Source: Biomphalaria glabrata (Eukaryota; Mollusca; Gastropoda; Planorbidae). From it: a stretch of DNA of 64,000 bases. The position numbers and the translations under genes are program-made. Location: the NCBI RefSeq assembly GCF_947242115.1, contig NC_074712.1, positions 16,892,666-16,956,665 of the forward strand, given 5' to 3'. This document shows, piece by piece, positions 37,331 through 48,599 of the stretch; position 1 is the first letter of the stretch; each line of letters begins with the position of its first letter. A model generated the notes under the pieces. It did no database searches and was not told the origin of the DNA. It saw nothing but the letters and a program-made list of their open reading frames with translations.

Positions 37331-38188
37331 GCAACACTGCTTACAACGGTTGACAACACTACAGAGTACACAGTATTAAAGTGCTACACACTATCAATTC
37401 TCACACACTGTGACACAGTGAAGTCTAGTCTCCAAGTCTGTACTGAGTTTGAAGTACTCTGAAGTTGAAGTGTTATTTAATTTAGACAATTTAGTGTAGT
37501 CGTTAGTAGTCACAGTTTAACGCTATAGTGACTGTCTTATTAAAAAAAGAGAACTAGACTAATTATAGATTAGATCTAAGGGTAAAGGAGCAATGATCCT
37601 CTGTTAAGGCTACTGAAACTTGCCTACAAATGAGAGAGAGAGAAAATAACAATCCAATTTGTGTAATGTCACTTCCTCCTATTCTTGTCGAGGGAATGGA
37701 TCTATGACGGAATAACAACTTCCGTTTAGAGTAAAAATTTCGTGGGAGGTAAATAGAAAAGTTTACTAGACTCAATAGATCTTTTTCTTTTATTAATTAT
37801 TAGACTCTAAGTCTATGCCTTCTTTGTGTGTAAAATAACAAAAATATGTTTCAAGTTGATAATATAATAATAAATACATTTATTTTATTTATAATTAATT
37901 CATGATTACAACATTTTCTATTTCCCAAAACCCAGTAAACAAAATTTACAATTACTGTAACAGCATACCATATTTTGAAAATAACCGTTACTAAGCGGCA
38001 TGCGAGTATTACTAATCCAGTTTTAGGATTTTATAGATCTAGATTGATAGTCATTAGATTTTTATCAAGGCATATAGATAGACTTGATGATCCAGCAATA
38101 CAAAACAATGAAAATATTTTTTAAGTAGGGCCTAGTCTTGTAGTCTTACCGAGCAATCATTGAAGCTTACATAATAAATTCAGATTAT

Positions 38189-38505
38189 ATACATATATTA
38201 AACATAAATGAATAACAGCACCTGGGACCAAGTTTTTAAGAGAGAAAGTAGTGAAATGCTACGAAAATAAGGGCATGCGCCGACCGAGGCTCGAACCTGT
38301 GACACTGGATTCGACACCACCGCCTAGCGATAACGCACCAAGCGAAACTAGCCTGGTGCGTTATCGCTAGGCGGTGGTGTCGAATCCAGTGTCACAGGTT
38401 CGAGCCTCGGTCGGCGCATGCCCTTATTTTCGTAGCATTTCACTACTTTCTCTCTTAAAAACTTGGTCCCAGGTGCTGTTATTCATTTATGTTTAATATA
38501 TGTAT
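38189..38505. repeat. Perfect 152-bp inverted repeat with a 13-bp spacer
   Basis: Arms 38189-38340 and 38354-38505 are exact reverse complements in my base-by-base comparison; the spacer is AGCGAAACTAGCC. Each arm contains a B box-like GGTTCGAGCC reading outward. Read on the minus strand, the spacer joins the left arm to give TAGTTTCGCTTGGTGCG, which resembles a tRNA D-arm/A box. This looks like a head-to-head foldback of a tRNA-derived sequence. No target duplication is obvious. Confidence 0.93.
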
Positions 38506-38568
38506 GTATCATTTGTTTCAGCACCTAGCTTCAACTCTATGTTTACATTTAAATTCAGATTAGTCGGC

Positions 38569-38571
<3 letters not shown>

Positions 38572-38638
<67 letters not shown>
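38572..38638. repeat. (AT)n microsatellite
   Basis: About 33 AT dinucleotides, 66 bp after the large inverted repeat. Non-coding. Confidence 0.95.
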
Positions 38639-38641
<3 letters not shown>

Positions 38642-39938
38642 TAGCCATATAGTAACCGATAGGTACAAGATCGAAATAATAATAATAATAAAAAAAAACG
38701 GTTAAAATGGGATCGGCGTTCAACCAACAGGTCGACGTCACTAGGGTCTGTGTCACACACACCCTCCCCCCCCCCCCTCCCTAAAAAAACCCACAGAAAT
38801 CCTTTTCCAATACAATTTTTCATTAGAAAATAATTCTCTTCATTCATGATTGGTTCAAAACTGGATCTATATAGGCCCATATATGCATCGACTTATTTTC
38901 GTTTCTTATATGACACTTTAATCATGTTATATGACCATATATATTATTAAATAAATAAAAGCTTATTAAGCATATATAAACATGTTGATTTGATTTGAGA
39001 AGATTTAATTTGTCTCGATCTATAGTTCTATACCATTTTGAATTTAAATGTGTCTCACTTTGTCAACATTGATCTAATCTTTTGATCTGCAAGTTCATTA
39101 TTAAATATTGATTTATTCTAATAGATCTGGGGGGGGGGGGGAGTTTAACTTACAGACATCGAGACATAAATTAGTCCTTGTGATTCACTTCTTGGATTCT
39201 ATATACTATATACATTTCTAGAACGATGGAAAAAAATATTAAAACAAATGTAAACACATATAGATCAGTGTTTCTCAATTACCTGTTACTTTTTGTTATG
39301 TTTCTACGTTGACTGTGAGAAAAGCGATTGGTTGGCGGCTGTGTAGTGTGAATGATGCAAAAAAAAAAAAAAGATAAGAGGCGTTGTCGTAATTGAAGCT
39401 GCCTTGAGTACATCAGACATCTCCATAAAATGCTAGAGTGAAAAGACGTGTTTTTTAGTGAGTTGGATTTGGTTCAAAATACCATTTTATATTATTACTT
39501 AAGTCTACTATATTTATTCCATTAATTATTTAAATTAAAATATTTTTACATTGTAATAAAAGTTTTACATAGTATTGTTCCCAACGAAGTTATTTAGTCA
39601 TTTCAAGTTTTTACTAGTTAAAATGCAAATACGCCTACAGCGGTTTAGCGCTCTACCAGCAGCATGGTGCTTCAAGTCAACGACAGTCAACATCCCCCCC
39701 CCCCCCCCCCGCCAAATATAGAGCGGTGTGTTTGTCAACCCTTTACTTAAATAAATAAATAAATAAATAAAATAAAATAGGGCCTATATACGTTTGCGCA
39801 AATCAAAGTTAAATTCGAGGATCATTTCTGAAGGTGTAGCACATAAGCGTTTGTAGTGACTTTAAGCATAGACCTATTGTTTTTGTTCTGTTTTGTGGCT
39901 TATGAAAATTTAAGACACCCACTGAACAACGATACAAC

Positions 39939-40044
39939 CACTGGCGGATCCAGAACTTTGGAGTGGGGGGGGGCGATTTTTTTCCAAATCTAACCCTATT
40001 ATAACGCCCAGTAAACCCTAACCCTATGCATAAACGTGCGTACA

Positions 40045-40139
<95 letters not shown>

Positions 40140-41096
40140 TTCGATATATGAGAATAAAATAAGACTTTCTCAATCTTCGGCGAAAAAAAAAACAAAAAAA
40201 TAAAACAGTCATGTTGAGGCCTTTCTCTTGCAAGCTTGGGGGTCTGGGAAAGCGCTGTAAGTTTCCTCAGTGGGGTACGGGGCGTAGCCCCGACACCCAA
40301 AAGCGTTTTCTTGCATTTTTCACAGCAGAAACGTATTCTCTTGACATCTACAGCTTATTATTCACATCAGTGAGGTTCAGAGCGAAGCCTCGACGCTAAA
40401 AGCGTTTTTTGGCATTCTTCACTGCAGTAACGCATTCTCCTGACCTACAGCTCATTATTCATTCTATTATAAAGGACCTTTTGAATAATGTGGAAAAATA
40501 TTCTAATATGAATTTATAGTCCCTTAATACATTGCAAATACACCCGATTAGTTCTTTGAAAAGATAAGATACCCAACATATTTAGAAGGTGAAGGTGATT
40601 GCATGTATCGCACTTCCACCTGTTTATATTATATAGATATTCGACTAATTTTGTTCACATACTATGATTTCTCCATAAAAGTATGACCGCCCCCCCCCCA
40701 CTCAAAGGGTTTAGATGGGAAGGGCAGTAGAGGTATTCGCTCCTCCCCTTCCAATCGGCCAAAGATGAACGACATTATATAAAGACCGGTTAAAATACCA
40801 ATAACAAGTTTTAATCATATCGATATTTAATTGATTCTGTTAGCAAGTTGTGATTTCTGCAAATAAATGGGACCGCCCCCCCCACTCGAAAGTTTATGGG
40901 GGGAGGATTGATGCCATCGCCCCCCTCCGGACCCTACCAAATCGGCCAAAATACTAGAAGGAGGGGGGCGAAATAATCTAAAAATAGGTTGAAATATAAA
41001 TAATTAGTATATATTATTAACATAAATAATAAATTCGTATACAAATTGTGGGGGGGGGGGCGATCGCCCCTACCGACCCCCCTGGATCCGCCAGTG
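39939..41096. mobile_element. Family A hAT-like element, copy 1 (1158 bp)
   Basis: The ends are CACTGGCGGATCCAGAACTT and, on the opposite strand, CACTGGCGGATCCAGGGGGG. An exact 8-bp duplication GATACAAC flanks it (39931-39938 and 41097-41104). Inside are telomere-like ACCCTAACCCTA, a (TA)n tract at 40048-40141, and degenerate units of the 97-bp block seen in the 61721 copy. No transposase frame. Confidence 0.9.
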
Positions 41097-41109
41097 GATA
41101 CAACGAGAG

Positions 41110-41290
41110 AAGTCGACAGATTATATTTATATATGTTTTCTTATAGGTAGAGACAATATTTATATGTTTATTGTTCTTTTAGGTAGATATTATATTTATA
41201 TGTTTTCTTTTCTAATAGGTAGAGATTATATTTATATGCTTTCTTTTTATTCTAGGTAGAGATTATATTTATATGCTTTCTTTTTCTTCT
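41110..41290. repeat. 36-37 bp tandem repeat, about five copies
   Basis: GGTAGAGATTATATTTATAT plus a T-rich tail recurs at 41146, 41182, 41218 and 41255. It lies directly outside the right end of family A copy 1. Confidence 0.85.
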
Positions 41291-41324
41291 TGCAAACCCT
41301 TTCCTGTCGTGAAATTATGAATAA

Positions 41325-41572
41325 CATGGGCGTAGCCAAGAGGGGGGGGGGGTCCTTGGGCTTCAACCCCCCCTCCCCAAAATGAAATCCTTTCCGATAA
41401 AGGGGGGATTTGTGACTGATCTTTTGCTTTGATTTTATTTATTTTAGGTGAGATTTTAATATTAAACTTTCACTTGCCCCAGCGCAGCCAAGCTGGGTTT
41501 CGAGGTTAAACCCCCTCCTTCTATAAAACAAAAAATTAATAAATAATGCAAACGACAATCCCCCAATTCCAA
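41325..41572 (+). mobile_element. Family B fragment
   Basis: It starts CATGGGCGTAGCCAAG and follows the left end of the 57036 copy (GTGACTGATCTTTTGCTTTG, then TAAAACAAAAA and CAAACGACAATCCC). The internal GGGGTTTT array is reduced to about one unit. The right part is missing. Confidence 0.8.
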
Positions 41573-42164
41573 TTGCATTATGTTTATGCCAATCAATGCT
41601 ATCTGGAAGCGTCTGCCTTATTTTCCCTCGCACACGTAATGTGACCTGAATAATGACAGTTGAGTTCCTTCTGGCCAGCCTATAGTGTGCGCTGTCATGC
41701 GTGACATACGCACAAGTGACATACATGTATACTATGGATGTATAATTACCATGGGCGTAGCCGGGATTTTTTATCGGGGGGGGGGGGGGGGGGGTTGGGG
41801 GGGTGAATTTTTTTCTCCCCCCCCCCCGCGAAAAAAAAATGTATTTATGTGTGTGTGTGTGTGTGTGTGTGCGTACAAAATCTTTATTACATTCTGACCC
41901 TTCATTCTATCGGAAGACGTTTATTGTGCCATAGAATAGGTTCTTCCATGAGTTAGTGGAAAAATTGTAGATTCCCCGCCACTACTACCAAAGGGGTCTG
42001 GGGGAGCGCTAGGAGCTCCCCCAGCGCGGGGCGAAGCCCCGCCGCCAAGAACTATTTCTGATATTGAAAACCAACAAAATGCATATTCTGAGGTATCTAC
42101 AGTGCATTTTCCTGCTATTAAAAAGTTCTATTTCAAAAACCTAATGTGCTATTCTTACTGACTT

Positions 42165-42560
42165 AGACCCTCCCACGCCGTTCGGAGCATTTGACGTTAA
42201 GCTGTTTCCATAAAAATCTGTCACTGGTAATGTCTGAAGCCTCTTCCCACCTACCATGAGGACCTCCATGAATGAGTGGCGTCAAGTTGTACTAGGATAT
42301 CATTGCAACTCTTCTTATGCGTAATTCATTTTGTCGGAGAACATGTCCCGCAAACCTCATGCGTCGTTCTCTCACAATCTTACTAAGGGGTCGACTCCCA
42401 GTTCGGCATAGGATTTCCTTGATTTAGACCCGATCTCTATAACTGACTCCTAAAATCTGTCTTAGCCATCTTTGTTGAGCTACATTTAGTGTTTTTCAAT
42501 TTCGGCAGATGACTATTCACTGCACTTTATTAATGGAGCCCTGCCACTGGTAAAAATGTG
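42165..42560 (-). pseudogene. Captured LINE C-terminal fragment inside family B
   Basis: The minus strand reads in broken frames as a retrotransposon C-terminal tail: a YRDRV-like start, EILCRTGSRPLSK, MRFAGHVLRQNELR, then WKQL and CAERRG-like residues before the stop. Homologous segments sit at 47240-47690 and 58600-58944 on the plus strand. Confidence 0.65.
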
Positions 42561-43389
42561 TAACCTCTCTTGAATACGCTCTTGGAATTAAGTGACTGTA
42601 GTTTGCTTTAGATTTTATATCGAAAGGGTTAGTCAAAATCTTCTGTTGGGGATTTTCCATCTCAAAATGCTCTGTAGGGGGATCTTAAACTCAAAACCAT
42701 CTGGAAGGGTTTTAAAAAAAAGCCATCTGTAGAAGAAGGGTTTAAACTCAAAACCCCCGATTGGCTTGGCTACTCTCAAATAATTTTAGTGTGTAATTTG
42801 CTTTTTTTTATATTGAAGATGTATTTTTAGCACCAAACCCCTCTGAATGGGGGTTTAAACTCAAAACCCTTTCGGCAACGTTCATAGCATTTTGAGTGCG
42901 TAATTTGCTTTTTTTTTCTTACACTGAAGATGTATTTAAATTTATCTTCAACACCCCCTGGCGGGGGATCTAAACTCAAAACCCCTTTGACTACGCTCAT
43001 AGATTTTAGAGGGAGTAATTTTCTTTTATTTATATTGAAGAGGTACTTTTTAGTTTCAAACTCCACTGGAGGGGAGTTTAAACTCAAAACCCCTTTGACT
43101 ACACTCATAACATTTTTAGTGTATAATTTGCTTTGTTTTTATTATTAAAGAGGTATTTTTTACCTTCAAACCCCGCTGAAGTGGGGTTTAAACTCAAAAC
43201 TGAGTCAAAACAATTTAGCTACGCTCGTAACATTTTGAGTGCGTAATACGCTTTTTTTTTTATATTAAAGAGGGAGTTTATCGTAAATATTAGACGGGGT
43301 TTTAAAATAAAAATCTTCCTTAACTGTGCTCTTGGAATTAGGGGATTTTCGTTTGCATTTTTTTTGTTTTGTTTTATAGAAGAGGGGGA

Positions 43390-43640
43390 GTTAACTGCAA
43401 AAACCCCAGGTAGGGGGTTTAAAACTCAAAACCCCTGGTAGGGGGTTTTAAACTCAAAACCCCTAGTAGGGTTTTTAAAACTCGAACCCCTCTGGTAGGG
43501 GTTTTAAACTCGAACCCGCCTGGTAGGGGTTTTTAAACTCGAACCCCCCCTGGTAGGGGGTTTTAAACTCGAACCCCCCTGGTAGGGTGTTTTAAACTCA
43601 AAACCCCCCTGGTAGGGGGTTTTAAACTCAAAACCCCTTT
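43390..43640. repeat. Internal GGGGTTTTAAACTC array of family B
   Basis: About nine units of 27-30 bp with the core GGGTTTTAAACTCAAAACCCC or close variants. Each core is close to self-complementary. It corresponds to the array at 57190-57880 in the other copy. Confidence 0.85.
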
Positions 43641-43808
43641 GGTTGTGCTGGGGCAAGTGATGGTTTAGTATTAAAATCTCACCTAAAATAAACAAAATCA
43701 AAGCAAAAAATCAGTCACTAAATTCCGACTCCCTCCCCTTCGTGGGGGGGGGGGATTTCATTTCGGGGGGGGGGGTTAAACCCCAAACCCACCCCCTGGC
43801 TACGCCCA

Positions 43809-45560
43809 ATTTACAATGCAAATAGTAAAAAAAAAACAAAAACTACGAAATTGATATGAATACTTCTATAGCTAAACATACTGATAAGATTTAAAGAAAA
43901 GAAAACAACAACTAGAGAATATTGGATTGATAACTTATTGACCTATTGTTGTTGGCCTCCTTCAGTCGTAACGTTTATTGTTCATCTCGCTGCGAGCGAG
44001 ATGAAAGCCTGGCCATTGTTTATGGTCGGAACGATGTTGCCCACACAGCAGTTCCCCCCCCCCCCTCTCAATGTATACAAGTTTTTTAAGTCTCAAGACG
44101 AGCCATTAAACAGTCCCTGTAACTAGAGCTCGTCTCAATATACCGAGCCAGATAGCCCTGACATTGACTCATCAAATATTAAGACGTGATTAATTTATAG
44201 GCCTATTAACAAAGAAGAAAAAAGTTGTGGTTACCACAAGATTTTTAATTAATATATTTTTAAAATTCAAAGCTAACTGTGATTCCCGTTTACTTTAAAC
44301 CATGGTTAAAAATTAAACTAGTTAACGCTATATTCAGTTCAGGGATCTTTCCCGGGGTTTGGTCGATTGGAATTATATTTATAAAAACAAACGACATGGC
44401 ATAAATTGTGCCCATTATCCTAATATAAAAACAGAGGCAGAAAGAATAATTCAGAAAGCAATAAACGACAGGGGGGAAAAAGTTAAATTGTAAGTAACTA
44501 TAAGTATCATTTTCTCATCTAATGGATCGTCTTAGAGGAAGTACTGAAAACAAAAAGGTACTATTGCGATGAATGGAATGATTAAGAAATGCCAAGCATT
44601 AACTCTTTCTCTCCTAACTGACGACATCAACGTTGATTCCACTAGAATGTGATAAATAATTACGGAGAGAAAGAGTTAAGTTTACCAATATAGGGCTAAA
44701 TTAATGTTTCTGACCTAACCGTGCTTTCTATCCTAACTTAAACTATGGATGCGAAATATGGGGAATGGAATAATGGGATATGTTTGAGCATATACGACTA
44801 AGTTTGTTTTTTGTTTAAAATAATCCTTATGAAGTGAAATTCAAAACACCTAATGACATGGTATCAGGACAACCCGGTAAATGAACAATTTGTATTTAAA
44901 TTAAATTATCTACTGCAGAATGTAATAGAATTTTAAAATAAGATTTATTTATTTATTTATTTATTTTTGCTAAAGTTAATCGGTTCTCAATATGTCAATG
45001 TTCATTGCATGTCAAATTACAATGAGAGAAGTTAAGTATGGGATACAGGAGACTACCCAGACAGCTTCGACAGATCAAAGAATTCAACACATTTCAGCAC
45101 TAATGCAAAAAATAGTCGGAAAGGGAAGCTATACTTTTATTAAAAGTAAACTTGCTTGGGAAGACTGCCCTCCCTTTTCAAACAAACTATTACACGGATG
45201 TTTCTCGAATTTCAAAGATTAGAAATAGTAGGCTAAAAACAACTTTCAAATAATGCAAAACCGACGCAATATAGTACGAACTATGAAGACGGAATGTGTA
45301 GATTTTGCATTCATATGATATAGGTGAAGCCTTCCATTATCTGTTGGTGTGGGAGCATTTTGAATTATAGTCCTACAGAAAAAGATTAAATTAATTTTTG
45401 AAAAAAAATTTCAGGCCAAATTATCAAAATGTTATTGTCTACATTTCAAACTTGTAAAATGATTGAAAAACATAAAAGTTTATGTAACTTTATTACGTTA
45501 TTGCGATGATTATTATGTTCATATTTTGTGTTGCTGGCTTGGAGTGCAGTATGTGATAGA
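43809..45560. other. No gene seen apart from a short MITE
   Basis: AT-rich DNA with a (TTTA)n tract at 44943-44967 and short ORFs that resemble nothing I recognise, for example 44992-45222. A small TTAA-ended element at 44599 is listed separately. Confidence 0.6.
44599..44679. mobile_element. 81-bp TTAA-ended MITE
   Basis: TTAACTCTTTCTCTCC at the left is mirrored at the right by GGAGAGAAAGAGTTAA, a perfect 16-bp inverted repeat that includes the TTAA. It is related to the ends at 7754 and 32535. A piggyBac-type origin is inferred from the TTAA. Confidence 0.7.
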
Positions 45561-45661
45561 CACTAGCGGATCCAGAACTTTGGAAGGGGGGGGGGCGATT
45601 TTTTTCCAAACCCTAAAGCCCAGTAAACCCCCTAACCCTAAGCATAAACGGGTGTACAGCA

Positions 45662-45703
<42 letters not shown>

Positions 45704-45830
45704 CCTATATATATGTATATATTGCATTATGTTTAGGCGAAGGCACGACGCCAAAAGCGTAAAGGCGGTTTCTTGCATTCTTCACTGCAGAAACACATTC
45801 TCCTGATATCTACATCGAAAAATAATATCT
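45561..45830 (+). mobile_element. Family A fragment, copy 2
   Basis: It starts CACTAGCGGATCCAGAACTT and continues with the family's CCTAACCCTA block and a (TA)n tract (45665-45702). One degenerate 97-bp unit follows (GACGCCAAAAGCG, then CTTCACTGCAGAAAC). The right end is missing. Confidence 0.8.
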
Positions 45831-46190
45831 TTTTAAAAAAAGCTTAATTGTAAGTGATACATTATATTCAAGAGGCATTTTTGTAACTTTGTTTTCTTAC
45901 AGAACTATTATTCAAAGCTTTAAACAACAAAAATCAGAAGTGGGAGGAGAAATTCAGTGGACCAATTAGGTATGTAGGCGATCTATGATTAGTTATTGTC
46001 TTTTCAAGGCTTTATAAATTGTGTACACTTTCATTGCGTACACCCGTAGGTAGTCTACTTTGTTATTATTTTGCTGCCGAATTATTGCAATGTGTTCAAG
46101 CTTCGAAGTCTACTGTCCCATACCAAAACATAGGAAATGGTCATAACACAGCTTCTCTACGCCTTACTTGCACACACTGAACATGATACA

Positions 46191-46596
46191 CAGGACCGGC
46201 CCTAACATTTGTGGGCCCTATGTGAAATGGATTGCGCTCGGCGTAGTCAGGGTAGGGATAAGGATAATTAAGATTTTGATTTAGAAAAAAAGTTCGTCTT
46301 TGCATAATATTTTTATTAAATGAAAGCTGACAATGCCGTTTTTTTAATCAGGTTTTGGATTGGCGTTTACCATAATGATTGACACCCCAAAATGACAATT
46401 TTGTCTATGTCAAGGACATTTTAATGAGTTTCAAGAGATTTCCAGGAGCTCCTTGTAAAACAATGAGACAAGGGGAACCCTATTATAAGTTATAATGGTT
46501 TAATTTAATCATTAACACCTAGAATTAGAGCGGGGCTTATGAAAGTTCGGGGCCCACTGCGGCTGCATAGGTTGCAGTGGCCTAAGGCCGGCCCTG
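46191..46596. mobile_element. Family C element, 406 bp
   Basis: The ends CAGGACCGGCCCTAAC and CAGGGCCGGCCTTAGG (opposite strand) are inverted repeats. The interior shares GGATAAGGATAAT and ATTAAGATTTTG with the 28904 and 63851 copies. The flanking octamers do not match clearly. Confidence 0.8.
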
Positions 46597-46639
46597 ATCA
46601 TTTCCAGCTCGCAGTCAACGAATTTTCATTACACTGCCT

Positions 46640-46790
46640 CCTCTTTTGGTTTACCTGTAAACCTCGGTAAAGCAGAAGTCATGTTCCAGAAGTCACCCAA
46701 TAATACCTACTCAGCCCAAAGATCACCGCGCATAGACATCCTTTAACGTGATAGATAACTTCACATATCTGGGAAACATATATCAAATGA
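46640..46790 (+). pseudogene. LINE reverse transcriptase fragment
   Basis: The plus strand encodes FGLPVNLGKAEVMFQKSP and then, after a frame change, NFTYLGNIY. This is the region just after the RT catalytic core in RTE/CR1-like snail elements. It lies in the same orientation as the LINE tail 450 bp downstream. Confidence 0.55.
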
Positions 46791-46825
46791 CGCTTTACTT
46801 TAAAGGGAGGTTGATATGTGATTTC

Positions 46826-47830
46826 TCCCTCCAGCAGGGTTTGATGCTAAAAAATACCTCTTCAATATAAAAATAAAGTAAATTACACACTAAAATTCTT
46901 TGAGCGTAGCTAAGCCAAGGTTTGTTGTTTTTTTTATTTTAAACCCCCCTCCTCCAGATGGCTTTTTAAAAAATTAAAAACCCCTCCAGTTGGTTTTGAG
47001 TTTAAAGTTCCCCTACAGAGGGTATTGAGGTTGAAAACCCTCTCTTCAATATTATTCTAAAGCAAACTACTCTCACAAAATTCTATAAGTGTAGCTAAAT
47101 AGGGTTTTGAATTTGTTAAAAAAAATACTCCAAAGATTTTTTAATTTAAAACCCCACAACAGATGATTTTGACGATAAAACTTTCCTTTTCGATATAAAA
47201 TCTAAAGCAAACTACAGTCACCTAATTCCAAGAGCGTAGCCAAGAGAGGTTACAAATTTCTACCAGTGGCTGGACTCCATTAATAAAGTGCAGTGAATAG
47301 TCATCTGCCGAAATTGAAAAACACTAAATGTGGCTAAGCCTAAATGTGACAAAGATGGCTAAGTCGGATTTTTGCAGTCAGTTATAGAGATCGAGTCTCA
47401 ATCAAGGAAATCCTATGCCGAACTGGGAGTCGACCCCTTAGTAAGGTTGTGACAGAGCGTAGAAATAAGGTTTGCGGGACATGCTCTCCGACAAAATGAC
47501 GCATACAACGAGTTGCGATGACATGGAGGCCATTACGAGGATAGCGCAAACAGGGACATCCTAGTACAACTTTACGCCACACTTTCATGTGAAGAGAATT
47601 CAGACATTGCCAGTGACAGATTTTTGTGGAAACAGCTTTCCGCCCAATGCGCCGCTCGACGCGGGAGGATCTAAGTTAGTAAGAATAAATCATTAGGTTT
47701 TTGAAATAAAACTTTTTAATAGCAGGATAATGCACTTTAGATACCTCAGAATATGTATTTTGTTGGCTTTCAATAATGCTTGGCGGCTGGGAAGCGCTCC
47801 CCCAGACCCAGTTGCTGGCATGGGGGAGTC
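46826..47830 (+). mobile_element. Family B fragment with LINE tail
   Basis: From TTTGATGCTAAAAAATACCT onward it follows the right half of the 57036 copy: GTAAATTACACACTAAAATT, then the LINE tail at 47240-47690, then GCGCTCCCCCAGACC. The terminal repeats are absent or lost. The tail reads YRDRVSIKEILCRTGSRPLS on the plus strand. Confidence 0.75.
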
Positions 47831-48599
47831 AACACCTATTTTCTGGTACAATTAACATTATCCGAAAGAATGAAGGGTCAGAATGTAATAAAGATTAATT
47901 ATATATTGACACGCACAAACATATATATTTATATATATATATAACCTCCCCCCCCCCATGATAAATAAATCAATCAATATGGACTTAATCCATCAACTTT
48001 AAATATTCAGGGGGGAAGAGATCAATCAATAATTGAAATGCAAATGTTTTTAGGCTTTTGATCTGTCTATTGCTAACATCAGGTCAAAAACACAACAAAC
48101 CATGTACCATTCATAACTTTTTAAGCTTAACTAAAAGCTATTAGTTAGTTAAATTCACAGCTACTTACCTTTAATAATAGTATATCACAAGCTCATGAAC
48201 ACATATCATGTAGATCTATATGTGTAGCAGATCTATATCTTCTTATTGTTGTCGGTTTGCACACTAAACTTAATCAATGCCCTTTCGTCTTTTCAATGGC
48301 TGTATTTTTATCTTTTGAAAATAATATTTCATTATCCATCACCTTGCAACCTGTTACATCAAGTGCAGACTACTCGTCCACATAAATCTACTACGAAAAC
48401 AAACCCAAATAAAAGCGGCGTTCTCTCCCTTGGTACTGCTCTGAATCAAACAACATTGTGCGTGCCCGAAAGGGGGCGAGAGGGAACGAACCCAAAAAGA
48501 CAGCGATCACGGTGAGGTGGGGTTACGTATTGATCATATCTTAAACTTCCTACTCCCCTGGAGCACTTGATCTAATCTTACAACCTGACTCCTGGCCCT
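47831..48599. other. No gene seen
   Basis: It holds a short (AT)n at 47921-47943, a C-run at 47947, and low-complexity DNA up to the LINE. The ORF at 48246-48515 resembles nothing I recognise. Confidence 0.55.

Larger units (their letters stand above)
41750..43808 (-). mobile_element. Family B hAT-like element, copy in minus orientation (2059 bp)
   Basis: The left end CATGGGCGTAGCCGGGATTT and the right end (opposite strand) TGGGCGTAGCCAGGGGG are inverted repeats; the outer bases of the right end have changed, so the duplication is unclear. Inside are a GGGGCGAAGCCCC hairpin near 42030, a captured LINE tail on the minus strand (42165-42560), diverged GTAATTTGCTTTTTTT blocks, and an array of about 28-bp AAACTC...ACCCC units at 43390-43640. 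Confidence 0.8.

Noticed and set aside
38270-38425. Functional tRNA gene at the palindrome
   Set aside because: A and B box-like segments exist, but I could not fold a convincing acceptor and anticodon arm. A tRNA-derived repeat is more likely.
39965-40030. Interstitial telomere sequence (CCCTAACCCTA)
   Set aside because: The motif is short and recurs at the same place in all family A copies, so it belongs to the transposon and does not mark a chromosome end.
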